From assembly GCA_045564915.1 (NCBI GenBank), contig JBJLGL010000011.1, positions 62,001-126,000 on the forward strand: a stretch of 64,000 bases of DNA, read 5' to 3'. Both the position numbers and the translations under genes were made by a program. The number at the start of each line of letters is the position of its first letter. Within the stretch, counting starts at the first letter, position 1. The notes below the pieces were generated by a model, which saw only the letters and a program-made list of their open reading frames with translations, was not told the origin of the DNA and searched no databases. The stretch comes from JAQWRV01 sp045564915 (GTDB lineage Bacteria > Pseudomonadota > Alphaproteobacteria > Rhodospirillales > Rhodospirillaceae). This document shows, piece after piece, positions 28,229-37,391 of the stretch.

Positions 28229-28305
28229 GCGCCCGTAGCTCAACTGGATAGAGCACCTGACTACGGATCAGGAGGTTAGGAGTTCGAATCTTCTCGGGCG
28301 CGCCA
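28229..28305 (+). tRNA. tRNA-Arg (anticodon ACG)
   Basis: A complete 77-nt cloverleaf with encoded CCA. The acceptor stem GCGCCCG (28229-28235) pairs with CGGGCGC (28295-28301); the D arm has AGCTCAACTGGATAGAGC; the anticodon stem CCTGA/TCAGG frames the loop CTACGGA with ACG in the middle; the T arm has GGAGTTCGAATCTTC. The discriminator is G, followed by CCA. The A34 is normally edited to inosine so the tRNA reads CGU, CGC and CGA. Confidence 0.96.
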
Positions 28306-28599
28306 CATTTTCTGCTATTTCTTCTATGTTTTTGCCTTAATCAACTCTCCCAGGGATTAGAGTGGCACCAAAACGAAGGATGAGCGGCGAAGGCTTTTTC
28401 CCGCGCATCAGTTCTAAGTCAGGCTTGGGGATTACCTTTAGAATGCGGTGTAATTCCGTGCAAGTAATTACAAGCGTTACTTCCTATTGATTGTTTTGCT
28501 GAAGCCCGACACCGTAATTGTGGCCAGGAAACAGCAAATATGTAGATCAAAATAAGGGCTGTAATATCAACAGTAACTCATTTAGATAACTGTAGAAGT
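28306..28599 (+). other. Intergenic region after tRNA-Arg
   Basis: A 294-base spacer. No integrase, no repeated tRNA 3' end and no RNA family is visible. An imperfect AGTAA-9-TTACT repeat lies near 28460-28481. Confidence 0.4.
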
Positions 28600-29412
28600 C
28601 TATCCACGGCGCAGTAGCTCAGCTTCCGACAAGGCAAAAGATTCGGGATTGTCTACGTCGATTGGTCCGAATGGATAGGGCAGGTTGATCACAGAGGCGG
28701 TGATACCCAAATTTTTCCCTATGCGGGCAATAATTTCATCAAGCGTTGCCCACTTTAATTTGTACAGCAGAAACGGCATCAAGCCGAAAGCTTTGAGAAT
28801 CTGCAGATGGCGTTTACCGAACTGGCCACCGCCCGCAAAAACCTGCGCAGAAATCAGTGAAGCCTCTGTGCGTATTCCGTAGAGATTACAAGCTGACCAT
28901 CCACCATCCTTAATGCGGTGATAAGCTAGACCAGCATTCGGAAATTGTTTCTGAACTACTTTCTCCGAAGTGAAGCCCAGCGCTATATCTTTGTCATTGG
29001 CAAGAAATCCTCTAACGAAAGCTCGCATGAGGCCGGGGGTATGTAAGGCATTATCGCCGGTAGTAATGACCAGGGGTAGTGGGTCATCTAGCGAATCGAC
29101 AGCTGCTATTACGCTGTCTGCCAAGTTTCCCCGGCTCGGTGTAACGATAACCCGTCCTTCATCTAGCCATACACTTATCTGTGCAATATCACGGACAACA
29201 GACTCATTTTCGATGGAAATAGCAACTCGACTAAAACAATTGCTCTCGAGCATAGCACGAATCACACGTTCCAGCATGACTTGCCCGGCTATATCAACCA
29301 AACACTTATGTGTCTTACCCTGCATTTGTGCAACAGAGTCCTGTGTGCCTGCTCTACTAGCTGCCATCACCAGGCCTGTTACCTGCTGAATCGAAGTTTG
29401 TTGAGTCATCAT
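28600..29412 (-). CDS. MobA/GlmU-like NTP transferase
   Basis: A 270-residue Rossmann-type nucleotidyltransferase. The N-terminal NTP-binding loop reads GLVMAASRAG, followed by KTHKCLVDIAGQVMLERVIRAM, the usual substrate-holding Lys region, then VITTGDNALH, which places an Asp in the metal-binding position. The C-terminal third (about 190-265) has a helical tail unlike MobA or GlmU. The substrate may be a sugar phosphate or a cofactor; sequence does not say. Its start overlaps the MmgE/PrpD stop by four bases, so the two are co-translated. Confidence 0.75.
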   Translation of the reverse strand: MMTQQTSIQQVTGLVMAASRAGTQDSVAQMQGKTHKCLVDIAGQVMLERVIRAMLESNCFSRVAISIENESVVRDIAQISVWLDEGRVIVTPSRGNLADSVIAAVDSLDDPLPLVITTGDNALHTPGLMRAFVRGFLANDKDIALGFTSEKVVQKQFPNAGLAYHRIKDGGWSACNLYGIRTEASLISAQVFAGGGQFGKRHLQILKAFGLMPFLLYKLKWATLDEIIARIGKNLGITASVINLPYPFGPIDVDNPESFALSEAELLRRG

Positions 29413-30833
29413 TGAGCTATCTCGGCAAACGGAGTTCGCAGGTGTGTCATCAGGTCGTGGATGTTTTCTAACTCATTCAGCCTATCGAGTGCATCCCGCA
29501 AAGATTCACATTGAGCACGTGTTAGTAGTCCGTTTACACACGCATTGAACTTGTCCCAATATTGTGTATCACTGAAAGGGGCTAGCTTGCTACCCAGCGG
29601 CATGTCTAGAGACTTCTCAAGCACGGTTCCGGAAGTCAAATGAACCTCCACCGATGTAGATACTTCGCCCTCCAGCTTATCGATAGGCATTAACTCTACC
29701 CTGTCGAATAGGGAGCGTATCGAGGGCCGCCTTACGGCGTCTGGTGTAAAATCGCTAAGGGTGCAGTTGCCTGTATGCAGTATACAAGCTAAGCCATATT
29801 GGAGCGAAAATTTAGCTTCCATTGGATCTTTAGGATTGTGGTGCATGAGGTTGTTAAGATGCACCTTGGGGGCATAAACAACTATCCTATCGACCTCGTT
29901 CTCCCTAAAATCCTGGTCTTCCTTTAGTAATAATAAGATATCCATTGCCCGGTGAGCGCTACCACAATTGGGGAAGCGCTTAACCCGAAAAGCATGCTCC
30001 AAAATTAGCAATGGCTCACCAACATTCTCGGTCTTATAACGAAGGTTCTGACCGTGATCAAAATGGGTCAGAGAATCCCGCTGCTGTTCGTAATCAGGGC
30101 CGACCATCAAGTGATTCATGCCGTCACTGCCTTCTAGCGTATTGAGGCTTGCGGTTACACCACCTTTGGCCATAGAGGCTGCTAGAATGCCTGATTTAGC
30201 CGCAAGACCGGCGTGAACTGGTTTCGCCATAGTGCCAAATTGGGACATGAACCCAGCCGCCATACTAGTGGCTAGGGATATTGCATAACTAGCTCGCAGT
30301 GAGTCTAATTTTAGTAATCGAGCACATGCAGCTGCTGCACCGATAGCACCCACCGTTGCAGTTGCGTGCCAACCGCGATTACGATGAAGTGGGTTCACTC
30401 CCTGACCAACCCTACCCATGATCTGCAAGCCCACGATGTAGGCATCTAGGCACGCTCGGCCCGTGCAGTTTTCCTGCTCGCCAAGTGCCAAAATTGATGG
30501 TGCTAGAACGGTGGTGGCATGTGCTTTAGGGGGATCAAAATTGTCGTCAAAATCCAGAGCGTGCCCTGCTGTCCCATTAATAAGAGCTGCCCAGGGTGCA
30601 GCCATAGTGAAAGCTTGGCCTACCACTGTGCAGGGGCCTGCCCCCCAGTCCATGACCGTTTCGATAGTTTTCATCGTGGATTCGTCCATTGCGCCAGGGA
30701 CAGCAACGCCAACAAGATCAATGAATTCTCGCTTAGCAGAGTGGAGTGCGTCATAAGGCCAATTATTAGGCGCTGTGGCGACCCAGGCACCAAATGCCTC
30801 CGTTGGCGTACACTCTGAGTTAGTTTTAGTCAT
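29409..30833 (-). CDS. MmgE/PrpD family protein
   Basis: A 474-residue member of the 2-methylcitrate dehydratase / cis-aconitate decarboxylase / iminodisuccinate epimerase superfamily. The helical N-domain contains INGTAGHALDFDDNFDPPKAHATTVLAPSI with the conserved His/Asp cluster (about 88-106), then GWHATATVGAIGAAAACARLL and KPVHAGLAAKSGILAA; the lid domain has FPNCGSAHRAMD and FSLQYGLACIL. The exact reaction cannot be deduced; prp genes are not nearby. It is first in a two-gene unit with the nucleotidyltransferase. Confidence 0.85.
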   Translation of the reverse strand: MTKTNSECTPTEAFGAWVATAPNNWPYDALHSAKREFIDLVGVAVPGAMDESTMKTIETVMDWGAGPCTVVGQAFTMAAPWAALINGTAGHALDFDDNFDPPKAHATTVLAPSILALGEQENCTGRACLDAYIVGLQIMGRVGQGVNPLHRNRGWHATATVGAIGAAAACARLLKLDSLRASYAISLATSMAAGFMSQFGTMAKPVHAGLAAKSGILAASMAKGGVTASLNTLEGSDGMNHLMVGPDYEQQRDSLTHFDHGQNLRYKTENVGEPLLILEHAFRVKRFPNCGSAHRAMDILLLLKEDQDFRENEVDRIVVYAPKVHLNNLMHHNPKDPMEAKFSLQYGLACILHTGNCTLSDFTPDAVRRPSIRSLFDRVELMPIDKLEGEVSTSVEVHLTSGTVLEKSLDMPLGSKLAPFSDTQYWDKFNACVNGLLTRAQCESLRDALDRLNELENIHDLMTHLRTPFAEIAQ

Positions 30834-30953
30834 AATGAGATTTCCCTAACCAGCGCCCAATGGTAGAACGCTTGGTGCCTCAGAAGGCGAGTGAATGCAA
30901 GGTTATATGGATGTTGGGCAATGTAGAGATGTCCGGAGCAAGGGAGATTTTGC

Positions 30954-32093
30954 GTGGTAACACAGCCGCTGGCTAAAGAGCGTATGCAGGCAATATATGC
31001 CTTGCCGGACCATGAGGTTGTCGGTGACCTAATCCCTGACGCAGCAAACCGGTATCTTTCAATCGAGGAGGCCTTGGACCGCATCGCCTCGGTGCAGGGT
31101 CTAGTACCTGTTGCCATCGATCATACTAAGGGTGGTCGCCTGCTATGGGCAGATCTGGGCGATCATCCTTTTCGCGAATGGCAATTCCTTTTTACAGTGA
31201 AACACCTTGCTGAAGCGGAAGTTATTCGCGAGGCGTTTCACACCGACATAAAAATTCTTACAGACGATCGGGTGATTAACCAAGGCATTAAACCAAGCGG
31301 TTTCGTTTTTCATATTTCTCGATGCGGGTCCACTCTGGTGGCTAAAGCTTTGGCGCGATCACCTTCGCATGTGGTGATAACGCAAGGCGGACCTTTGCAG
31401 CGGGGCTTATGGGCCTACCTCACAGATGACTGGCGTAAACCGATTCGTTCTTCTCCTGAAGCGCTAAAAATGTTCCGCAATTTGGTGCTTGCAATGACAC
31501 GCCCCCGCCGCCCTGAACAGAGAACAGCATTTGTAAAATTTATTAGTTGGAACATTCTTTATGCTGACTTTATTGCCGCTGCCTACCCAGATGTGCCGGC
31601 CTTGTTCCTCTACCGTGATCCAGTAGAAGTGATTGCATCTGTAATGAACGAAACTACTGCTGTACTTCATGCCAAAGGCACGCGTGAGGCGGCATTCTTG
31701 ACGGGAATGTCTATTGATAGCACAGAGGGCATGAGGGATGAAGAATATCTCGCTAAATGCTACGCACGCTATTTTGAAGTGGTTCTCGACTCTTCAACAC
31801 CACAATTATCATACCTAAATTATTCCGACCTTCGGGCGGAACGTTTTCCTGAAATTCTATCACGCGGCCTTAGCTTTGGTGCTGATGCCTCTGTATTGGA
31901 GCTAATGAAAAAGCAGTTTCAATTTCACTCTAAAGACGATGGAGATAAAGAAAAATTTAAGGAGGATAGCGAAGAGAAACGTATGTTAATATCTGTAAAA
32001 GATCGCAAGATGATCCGTTGTCTCTGCGGGGAGAGCTTGGCATCCCTTGGCCAATCAAGAAAGAATGTGTTTCCTAAGCCCAATGATCCTTAG
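30954..32093 (+). CDS. Sulfotransferase family protein
   Basis: A 379-residue protein with a GTG start (30954), preceded by AGGGAG. Residues 1-105 form an N-terminal domain of unknown role. Then comes the PAPS-binding loop FHISRCGSTLVAKALARSP (about 118-136), FVKFISWNI and LFLYRDPVEVIASVMNE (3'-phosphate binding region), the standard sulfotransferase order. The acceptor is unknown. It is divergent from the MmgE/PrpD gene and overlaps the end of the convergent dehydratase by four bases. Confidence 0.82.
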   Translation: MVTQPLAKERMQAIYALPDHEVVGDLIPDAANRYLSIEEALDRIASVQGLVPVAIDHTKGGRLLWADLGDHPFREWQFLFTVKHLAEAEVIREAFHTDIKILTDDRVINQGIKPSGFVFHISRCGSTLVAKALARSPSHVVITQGGPLQRGLWAYLTDDWRKPIRSSPEALKMFRNLVLAMTRPRRPEQRTAFVKFISWNILYADFIAAAYPDVPALFLYRDPVEVIASVMNETTAVLHAKGTREAAFLTGMSIDSTEGMRDEEYLAKCYARYFEVVLDSSTPQLSYLNYSDLRAERFPEILSRGLSFGADASVLELMKKQFQFHSKDDGDKEKFKEDSEEKRMLISVKDRKMIRCLCGESLASLGQSRKNVFPKPNDP

Positions 32094-33205
32094 TCGACAC
32101 GATACTTCGCGATAGTTTCATCTGTGATCTCTAGACCCAGTCCGTTTCCTTTGGGTGGTCGCATGCAACCATTGATGATGTCAGCAGGCTTTGTAAATGC
32201 CACTTCCATCCATGGCATATGTTCGATCGGTCCATCTGACATTGCGCCGCAGACCACTTGGATAGTGGATTCCATCATGTGATGTGGAGCCAATGGCCGT
32301 CCTGCCAGCTCAGCTAAAGTAACCACCTTTAGCATTTCCGTAATACCGCCCACGCGGACTATGTCCGGCTGCAGGATGTCAACGGCGTCGGCTTTTAAAT
32401 AGGAGTCGAATTCAAATCGAGACCCCAGGGTTTCACCCAGTGCTATGGGAATATCCAGGTCCGCTGCTAAGCGAGAATGCCCGCCAATATCTTCGCAGTT
32501 AAGCGGTTCTTCAAACCACCCAATCTGCAATTCTTCAAACGCCCTACCTGCTTTAATAGACCTAGTATAATCCCACATCTGGTTTGCATCGACGGTTAGC
32601 CACACATTATCACCCAGGGCTTTGCGAACTTGCGTGACGCGCTCGATATCGGTGTCTACGTTATCATGTCCAACCTTCATTTTAACGCCCATCATCCCAG
32701 CGTCGAGATAGCCATGAAAGGCGTCAAGCATTTCCTCTAGGCTCATGTTTAGCCAACCACCATCAGAGCCATATACTGGAGCAGAGTCTCGCATGCCACC
32801 AAGCAGCTTATGCAGCGGTAAACCTGCGGCCTTGCCCTTGATATCCCATAACGCGAGATCTGTTGCTGCTTGTGCGTGGACCACCAAACCCCTCCGACCA
32901 ACAGCTTGCAACTTTTTGCCGATATGATGCCAAATACGCCCATGGTTAAGTGCGTCTTGTCCTATGAGAATGGGTTTTATGTCCTGCTCTAATACCGTCC
33001 GTGTGGCCACTGAGCCACCCATGTGATTCCACGCATAGCCCATACCGCGCAGCCCTCCTGCGGTAGTGACAAAGATCACTGGCATGCTGATATGTGTTAC
33101 GGGTTTAGCGCCGGCACCACCAGCAGAACCCGACAGCATAGGCCGTGGTATGGGTAAGCGCAGAAGTTCTACGCGAATATCTATGATTTCAGTCTCGCTC
33201 TTCAT
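32090..33205 (-). CDS. Mandelate racemase/muconate-lactonizing enzyme family (enolase superfamily)
   Basis: A 371-residue enzyme starting at ATG 33205, where AGAGG lies upstream; a longer frame to 33409 would overlap the neighbouring gene. The lid domain is N-terminal; the barrel has the catalytic KMK (MMGVKMKVG, about 160-168), metal ligands in VDANQMW, FEEPL and GETLG, and the catalytic His in LAPHHMME. All acid-base residues are present, so it should be active as an acid-sugar dehydratase or racemase. It lies 16 bases after the unknown gene below and is likely co-transcribed with it. Confidence 0.9.
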   Translation of the reverse strand: MKSETEIIDIRVELLRLPIPRPMLSGSAGGAGAKPVTHISMPVIFVTTAGGLRGMGYAWNHMGGSVATRTVLEQDIKPILIGQDALNHGRIWHHIGKKLQAVGRRGLVVHAQAATDLALWDIKGKAAGLPLHKLLGGMRDSAPVYGSDGGWLNMSLEEMLDAFHGYLDAGMMGVKMKVGHDNVDTDIERVTQVRKALGDNVWLTVDANQMWDYTRSIKAGRAFEELQIGWFEEPLNCEDIGGHSRLAADLDIPIALGETLGSRFEFDSYLKADAVDILQPDIVRVGGITEMLKVVTLAELAGRPLAPHHMMESTIQVVCGAMSDGPIEHMPWMEVAFTKPADIINGCMRPPKGNGLGLEITDETIAKYRVD

Positions 33206-33221
33206 TTCAGAGGAACCTCTT

Positions 33222-33968
33222 CTAGAAGTAGTTGGTGCGTTTCTCGTATTCGACCAACTCATAATAGGTTTGCATGTAACCAGTGGTGTATGCCTTGAGC
33301 ATAACATAGTCACCATCAGTTGTTGTCCACGAGTGATAAGGCGGGTGAATGTCAGCACCCATATACTCATCATCAGTATTCGTACCATACCTGAAGTGGT
33401 GGGCCTCAAAAGTCCCAGCTGCCACAGTAACCTCTTCCTTGCCCAGGTAATTAATGACTAGCGTATTACGTTTCATCATTAGAAAGGGGCCATCAGCGCC
33501 ACGGTGATGAAACGAACACATCAAATGCATTGGTGCACGATATTGACCGGGGCCGTTATCGAGGGGGTAAATATTACAATGCATAGCATCGGCTTGAATG
33601 GGGTGTGTACCGAAAATAGCCGGTGGCACATCTAACTCCATACTCTGTGAAATACGACCCTCCTTGACGGTAAAGCCCTCGCATTCAGCGATAGAGTCAG
33701 TGAACCGAAACCACGAAGAGCCAACAAAGTCTTCATCGACAGTGATCTGGACAAAGCCATAACGCGGTGTCCAGTTCTTATCCAGGGTAGTAACTGAATC
33801 TCGTAGTACTCGAGGCGAGTTTTCATCTATCGAACAGTGCGCCCTAATAATACGTGAGCCGTCTTGGTGCGTTGTATAAATGTATGTCTCACCGCCACGA
33901 TCCTGATCGAGAATCTCTTTCTTTTTTGATGTGTAGCGAATTTTTCCACGAATCGTTGTGTGTTCCAT
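33222..33968 (-). CDS. Conserved-looking protein of unknown function
   Basis: I do not recognise the family. The 248-residue protein has no signal peptide or membrane segment and is beta-rich, with several aromatic and His residues (MHLMCSFHHRGADG, HPPYHSWTTTDGDY) and a late VAAGTFEAHHFRYG motif reminiscent of DUF3108-type beta proteins. It is directly upstream of the enolase-superfamily gene with a 16-base gap, so a supporting role in the same pathway is likely but unproven. Confidence 0.6.
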   Translation of the reverse strand: MEHTTIRGKIRYTSKKKEILDQDRGGETYIYTTHQDGSRIIRAHCSIDENSPRVLRDSVTTLDKNWTPRYGFVQITVDEDFVGSSWFRFTDSIAECEGFTVKEGRISQSMELDVPPAIFGTHPIQADAMHCNIYPLDNGPGQYRAPMHLMCSFHHRGADGPFLMMKRNTLVINYLGKEEVTVAAGTFEAHHFRYGTNTDDEYMGADIHPPYHSWTTTDGDYVMLKAYTTGYMQTYYELVEYEKRTNYF

Positions 33969-34022
33969 AAGTCTCTCCTAGAATGGTTGGTGAGCTAAGC
34001 TTGCACACTCTGTGCATAGCGG

Positions 34023-34712
34023 CTAGAGGCCTTCTATTGGCTGCAAGCCATGATCCTTGCGATAGACTCTTAAACTAGCACGTCCTTGCTCAAGAATAGT
34101 TAGGAAGGGCTCCCGTTCGCTGGCATAAGCCCACCATTGAGATATTTTTGGGGAGCTATGGGTAAGATCGGAAATGCCAAAGTGAGGCATCATTATACGC
34201 AGGTAATCAATAGCTGGCGCAAGAGCGCAATCAGCATGCCCTAGGTTTGCTCCCAGGGCAAAGGGAGCTGGTGACAGGACTGACTCTAGAGTGTCTAGCC
34301 CACTCTTAAAGGCATTGAGCTGTTTCTTGATTAAATTAGTATCAGGATTTTCCTGACGCCGTAGTGGAATCAACGGAATATAAGAAGCCATCAAATAGAG
34401 ATCGACGATCCTCGCGACCAATTGGCCTCTCGCGGCTACGGCGGGATCATCTCTTTCACTATCTTGCTTGGGATAAAGGTTGCGTAGATAACTACAGATC
34501 ACTTCGCCCTCGGCAAGCCATAACTCGCCATGAACAAGAGCTGGCATCCGACCGATAGGGTTAATTGCAAGAAACTCTGGTGAAGACGTTGTTCCCCCGG
34601 GAATATTTTCCACTTTGAGGTCAAGACCCAGACTTTGAGCAACTAATACTACGCGCGCTACGAAGGGTGACATCATGGATCCATATAAATGCAAAGTGTT
34701 CTCCATACGCAT
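34023..34712 (-). CDS. Glutathione S-transferase family protein
   Basis: A 229-residue GST. ATG 34712 has GAGG seven bases before it; ATGs at 34733 and 34706 are alternatives. The thioredoxin-fold N-domain has LYGSMMSPFVARVVLVAQSLGL with Ser at the usual catalytic position, then NPIGRMPALVHG (the cis-Pro) and LAEGEVICSYL (glutathione gamma-Glu contact). The alpha-helical C-domain contains GHADCALAPAIDYL. It is divergent from the acyl-CoA synthetase gene. Confidence 0.88.
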   Translation of the reverse strand: MRMENTLHLYGSMMSPFVARVVLVAQSLGLDLKVENIPGGTTSSPEFLAINPIGRMPALVHGELWLAEGEVICSYLRNLYPKQDSERDDPAVAARGQLVARIVDLYLMASYIPLIPLRRQENPDTNLIKKQLNAFKSGLDTLESVLSPAPFALGANLGHADCALAPAIDYLRIMMPHFGISDLTHSSPKISQWWAYASEREPFLTILEQGRASLRVYRKDHGLQPIEGL

Positions 34713-34916
34713 AATATGCCTCGCTTTTTCCAAATGCTCCTGGCTACCAATCCATTAATTATGCTGAATCGGTCCATAAAAAAAAGTGATGGCACAAGTT
34801 CTAGCATGTGGATGCCTGAGGCATCATAATTATGGTCTAATCATGACTAATCATATAGTTCAAGACGAGCCAGTCTGTGGGGTATTTGGTCAAGTCTGGT
34901 TAGTAAAAAGTAGAAA

Positions 34917-36566
34917 ATGAAAGATATTAATATGGTCAAGGGTATATTTGAAACTGATCTTGAGCAAACAGCAGCAAACCATGAGCCTCTCAGTCCCATC
35001 TCTTTTCTCAAGCGGGCTGCTGAGGTTTACCCAGACCGTACAGCTGTAGTCCATGGTTCGTTACGGTATACCTATCTAGAGTGCTTTGAGCGTTGTAGCC
35101 GTTTAGCATCAGCACTTATAAAGAAGGGGGTTGAGCCAGGAGATACGGTAGCTATTCTAGCGCCTAACATTCCAGCTCATTTTGAAGCCCATTACGGCGT
35201 ACCAATGACGGGAGCAGTGCTCAACGCCATCAACATCCGGCTCGACGCACCAGCTATCGCATTTATCCTTGACCATGGAGAGGCCTCAGTACTTTTGGTT
35301 GATCCAGAACTGGCTGATGTGGCTAAAGCCGCTATCGCAGAAAGTATGCGTGATATCTTCATTATTGATATTGATGACTCCTTAGCTCCGAAGCAGGAGC
35401 CCATTGGTGAGATTTCATACGAAGCATTTTTGAAAACTGGCGACGCAGATTTTTCTGGCGTTCCCATAGAAGATGAGTGGCAGGCCATTGCGCTAAGTTA
35501 CACTTCGGGAACAACAGGAAACCCCAAGGGCGTTGTTACGCATCACCGCGGAGCTTATATGAATGCCATTGGCAACATGATGGCCTGGGGTATGACACCT
35601 CATCCAGTTTACCTCTGGACTCTGCCAATGTTTCATTGCAATGGATGGTGTTTCCCGTGGACTATCACGGCTCTAAACGGCACTCATGTGTGCCTAAGAA
35701 AGATTGATCCCAAGGCCATTTACGAGGTTATAAAGTCGGAATGTGTGACCCATTTCTGCGGCGCGCCGACTGTACTCAATATGCTAGTGAACGCTCCAGC
35801 GAAACTACGGGAGGGGTTGCCGGCGGGTATCAAGGCTATGACTGCTGGGGCAGCGCCACCGCCTGCTATCATCGCCACTATGGAAAGCATGGGTGTTGAA
35901 ATCACTCATACGTATGGTCTGACCGAAGTATATGGTCCCTGTGTAGTGTGTTCTTGGCACAGCGAATGGGATGAATTGCCCACCGACGAGCGAGCTGCAC
36001 TCAAAGCCCGTCAGGGTGTGCGGTATTCGGTTGTTGAAGGCCTCGATGTAATGGATCCCGAGACCATGAAACCCACTCCTGCAGATGGTGAAACTATCGG
36101 CGAAGTTATGTTCCGCGGTAATGTAGTGATGAAGGGCTATCTTAAGAACCCAAAAGCTACCAAAGACTCCTTCAGCGGGGGATGGTTTCATTCCGGTGAT
36201 CTTGCTGTAAAACATTCTGATGGTTATGTAGAAATCAGAGACCGTTCCAAAGACATTATCATTTCCGGCGGCGAAAATATTTCTACGATTGAAGTTGAAA
36301 GTGTCTTGTACAAACATCCCGCTGTTCTCGAGGCAGCAGTCGTGGCGAAGCCTGACGATCACTGGGGTGAAACACCTTGCGCATTTGTAGCGCTAAAACC
36401 AGATCAATCTGCGAAAGAGTCCGAAATTATCGACTTCTGTCGCGAGAATATGGCAAAATTTAAGGTGCCTAAGACGGTAGTGTTCGACGATTTGCCGAAA
36501 ACATCCACCGGGAAAGTCCAAAAGTTTGTTCTCCGGGAAAGGGCGAAGACGCTCAGTGCTGGTTAA
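34917..36566 (+). CDS. Acyl-CoA synthetase (AMP-forming), DmdB/medium-chain type
   Basis: A 549-residue adenylate-forming ligase that activates a carboxylic acid to its CoA thioester. Motifs are SYTSGTTGNPKGVV (ATP loop, about 195-208), THTYGLTEVYGP, HSGDLAVKHSDGYVEIRDRSKDIIISGGENIST (hinge) and the catalytic C-terminal Lys in PKTSTGKVQK. The PMFHCNGWCFPW segment is typical of the group that includes 3-methylthiopropionyl-CoA ligase. The true acid cannot be told from sequence. It abuts the following convergent gene with no gap. Confidence 0.9.
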   Translation: MKDINMVKGIFETDLEQTAANHEPLSPISFLKRAAEVYPDRTAVVHGSLRYTYLECFERCSRLASALIKKGVEPGDTVAILAPNIPAHFEAHYGVPMTGAVLNAINIRLDAPAIAFILDHGEASVLLVDPELADVAKAAIAESMRDIFIIDIDDSLAPKQEPIGEISYEAFLKTGDADFSGVPIEDEWQAIALSYTSGTTGNPKGVVTHHRGAYMNAIGNMMAWGMTPHPVYLWTLPMFHCNGWCFPWTITALNGTHVCLRKIDPKAIYEVIKSECVTHFCGAPTVLNMLVNAPAKLREGLPAGIKAMTAGAAPPPAIIATMESMGVEITHTYGLTEVYGPCVVCSWHSEWDELPTDERAALKARQGVRYSVVEGLDVMDPETMKPTPADGETIGEVMFRGNVVMKGYLKNPKATKDSFSGGWFHSGDLAVKHSDGYVEIRDRSKDIIISGGENISTIEVESVLYKHPAVLEAAVVAKPDDHWGETPCAFVALKPDQSAKESEIIDFCRENMAKFKVPKTVVFDDLPKTSTGKVQKFVLRERAKTLSAG

Positions 36567-37265
36567 TCAGTCCCAATCGCCCGAATCCCATTCAGGACGA
36601 ACTCTGCCGGCAATTTCTGCTGTCTGATCAAGCAAAGTACGGGTGGGGTTACGGGCACAGCTTTGCTTGAGGGCGCGAACAATTTTTCGTTTTTCCGAAA
36701 TTGCGACTACTACTCGTGGGTGGTACCGCACCGTCATAGTCCCTTGAACGAAAGCGAACGCCCAGAACTCAGCGGCCTTAGCACGTGATTTCTTATTGCC
36801 CCTACTGTCCAGCCCGTCTGAATAAGCTGCGCAGGAATAGTCGCTGGGGTTTAAATCTAAATTAGTTACAGTCGGCACCGGATAGGGTGTCTCGCCAGCA
36901 TAAACAGCTGCAGCGTGAATGGAGACTTTATCCCGACTACTACAGAATTCTTTTATTTTGGCGAAAATACCCCCTTCAACAACATCGGTTTCATCTGTGA
37001 ACTTAAGTACTTGTTCGGCTTCAAACGCGCCAGTTAGAAAACCAACAACCCAAAAGCGTGCTACCTGTGCTCTGGCAATATCTTTGGGCCGACTTTTCTC
37101 ACCCTCACCTTTCATGAAGGACGTGCAAGCAAACCGGGCGTCTTCAATCTTACGGTCGCTAATAGCTACAGCGTGGTCTGGTGAAAATATAGTTATTGCA
37201 ACTGCTATCAAGGGGATAGCAAATACTCTAATGATCGCCATTATGTTAGCTTCGTTTTTCATCAT
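36567..37265 (-). CDS. Exported protein with two tandem HdeA-like repeats
   Basis: A protein of about 232 residues with an N-terminal signal segment (IIRVFAIPLIAVAITIF, cleavage near AVA). The mature part contains the same module twice: first ACTSFMKG..ARFWVVGFLTGAF..KIKEFCS, then CAAYSDGL..AEFWAFAFVQGTM..ALKQSCA. Each repeat has two Cys that could form a disulfide, an FW pair and a conserved Gly. This resembles the small periplasmic acid-stress chaperone HdeA, but doubled. The start is uncertain (ATG 37265 or 37262); ATG 37304 is also in frame. Confidence 0.65.
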   Translation of the reverse strand: MMKNEANIMAIIRVFAIPLIAVAITIFSPDHAVAISDRKIEDARFACTSFMKGEGEKSRPKDIARAQVARFWVVGFLTGAFEAEQVLKFTDETDVVEGGIFAKIKEFCSSRDKVSIHAAAVYAGETPYPVPTVTNLDLNPSDYSCAAYSDGLDSRGNKKSRAKAAEFWAFAFVQGTMTVRYHPRVVVAISEKRKIVRALKQSCARNPTRTLLDQTAEIAGRVRPEWDSGDWD

Positions 37266-37391
37266 TTCTCTGTGCACTATAGACTCAATTGCTATATCAC
37301 TCATTATAACACTTCTCCCAAGTGCGTGAGCAGCTGTTTAGGTCGAAATAGACTTTATCTATGGCTTTATCTCATCAGAAAAGGATGTCTT

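Noticed and set aside
28229..28599. tRNA-Arg as an integration site for a genomic island
   Set aside because: No integrase and no repeat of the tRNA 3' end were seen downstream in the window.
33206..33409. Upstream extension of the enolase-superfamily gene
   Set aside because: It overlaps the neighbouring gene in another frame; a proper ribosome site and family N-terminus lie at 33205.
36919..37329. Rightward 136-residue frame opposite the HdeA-like gene
   Set aside because: Antisense shadow: composition follows the complementary coding strand and no motif is visible.
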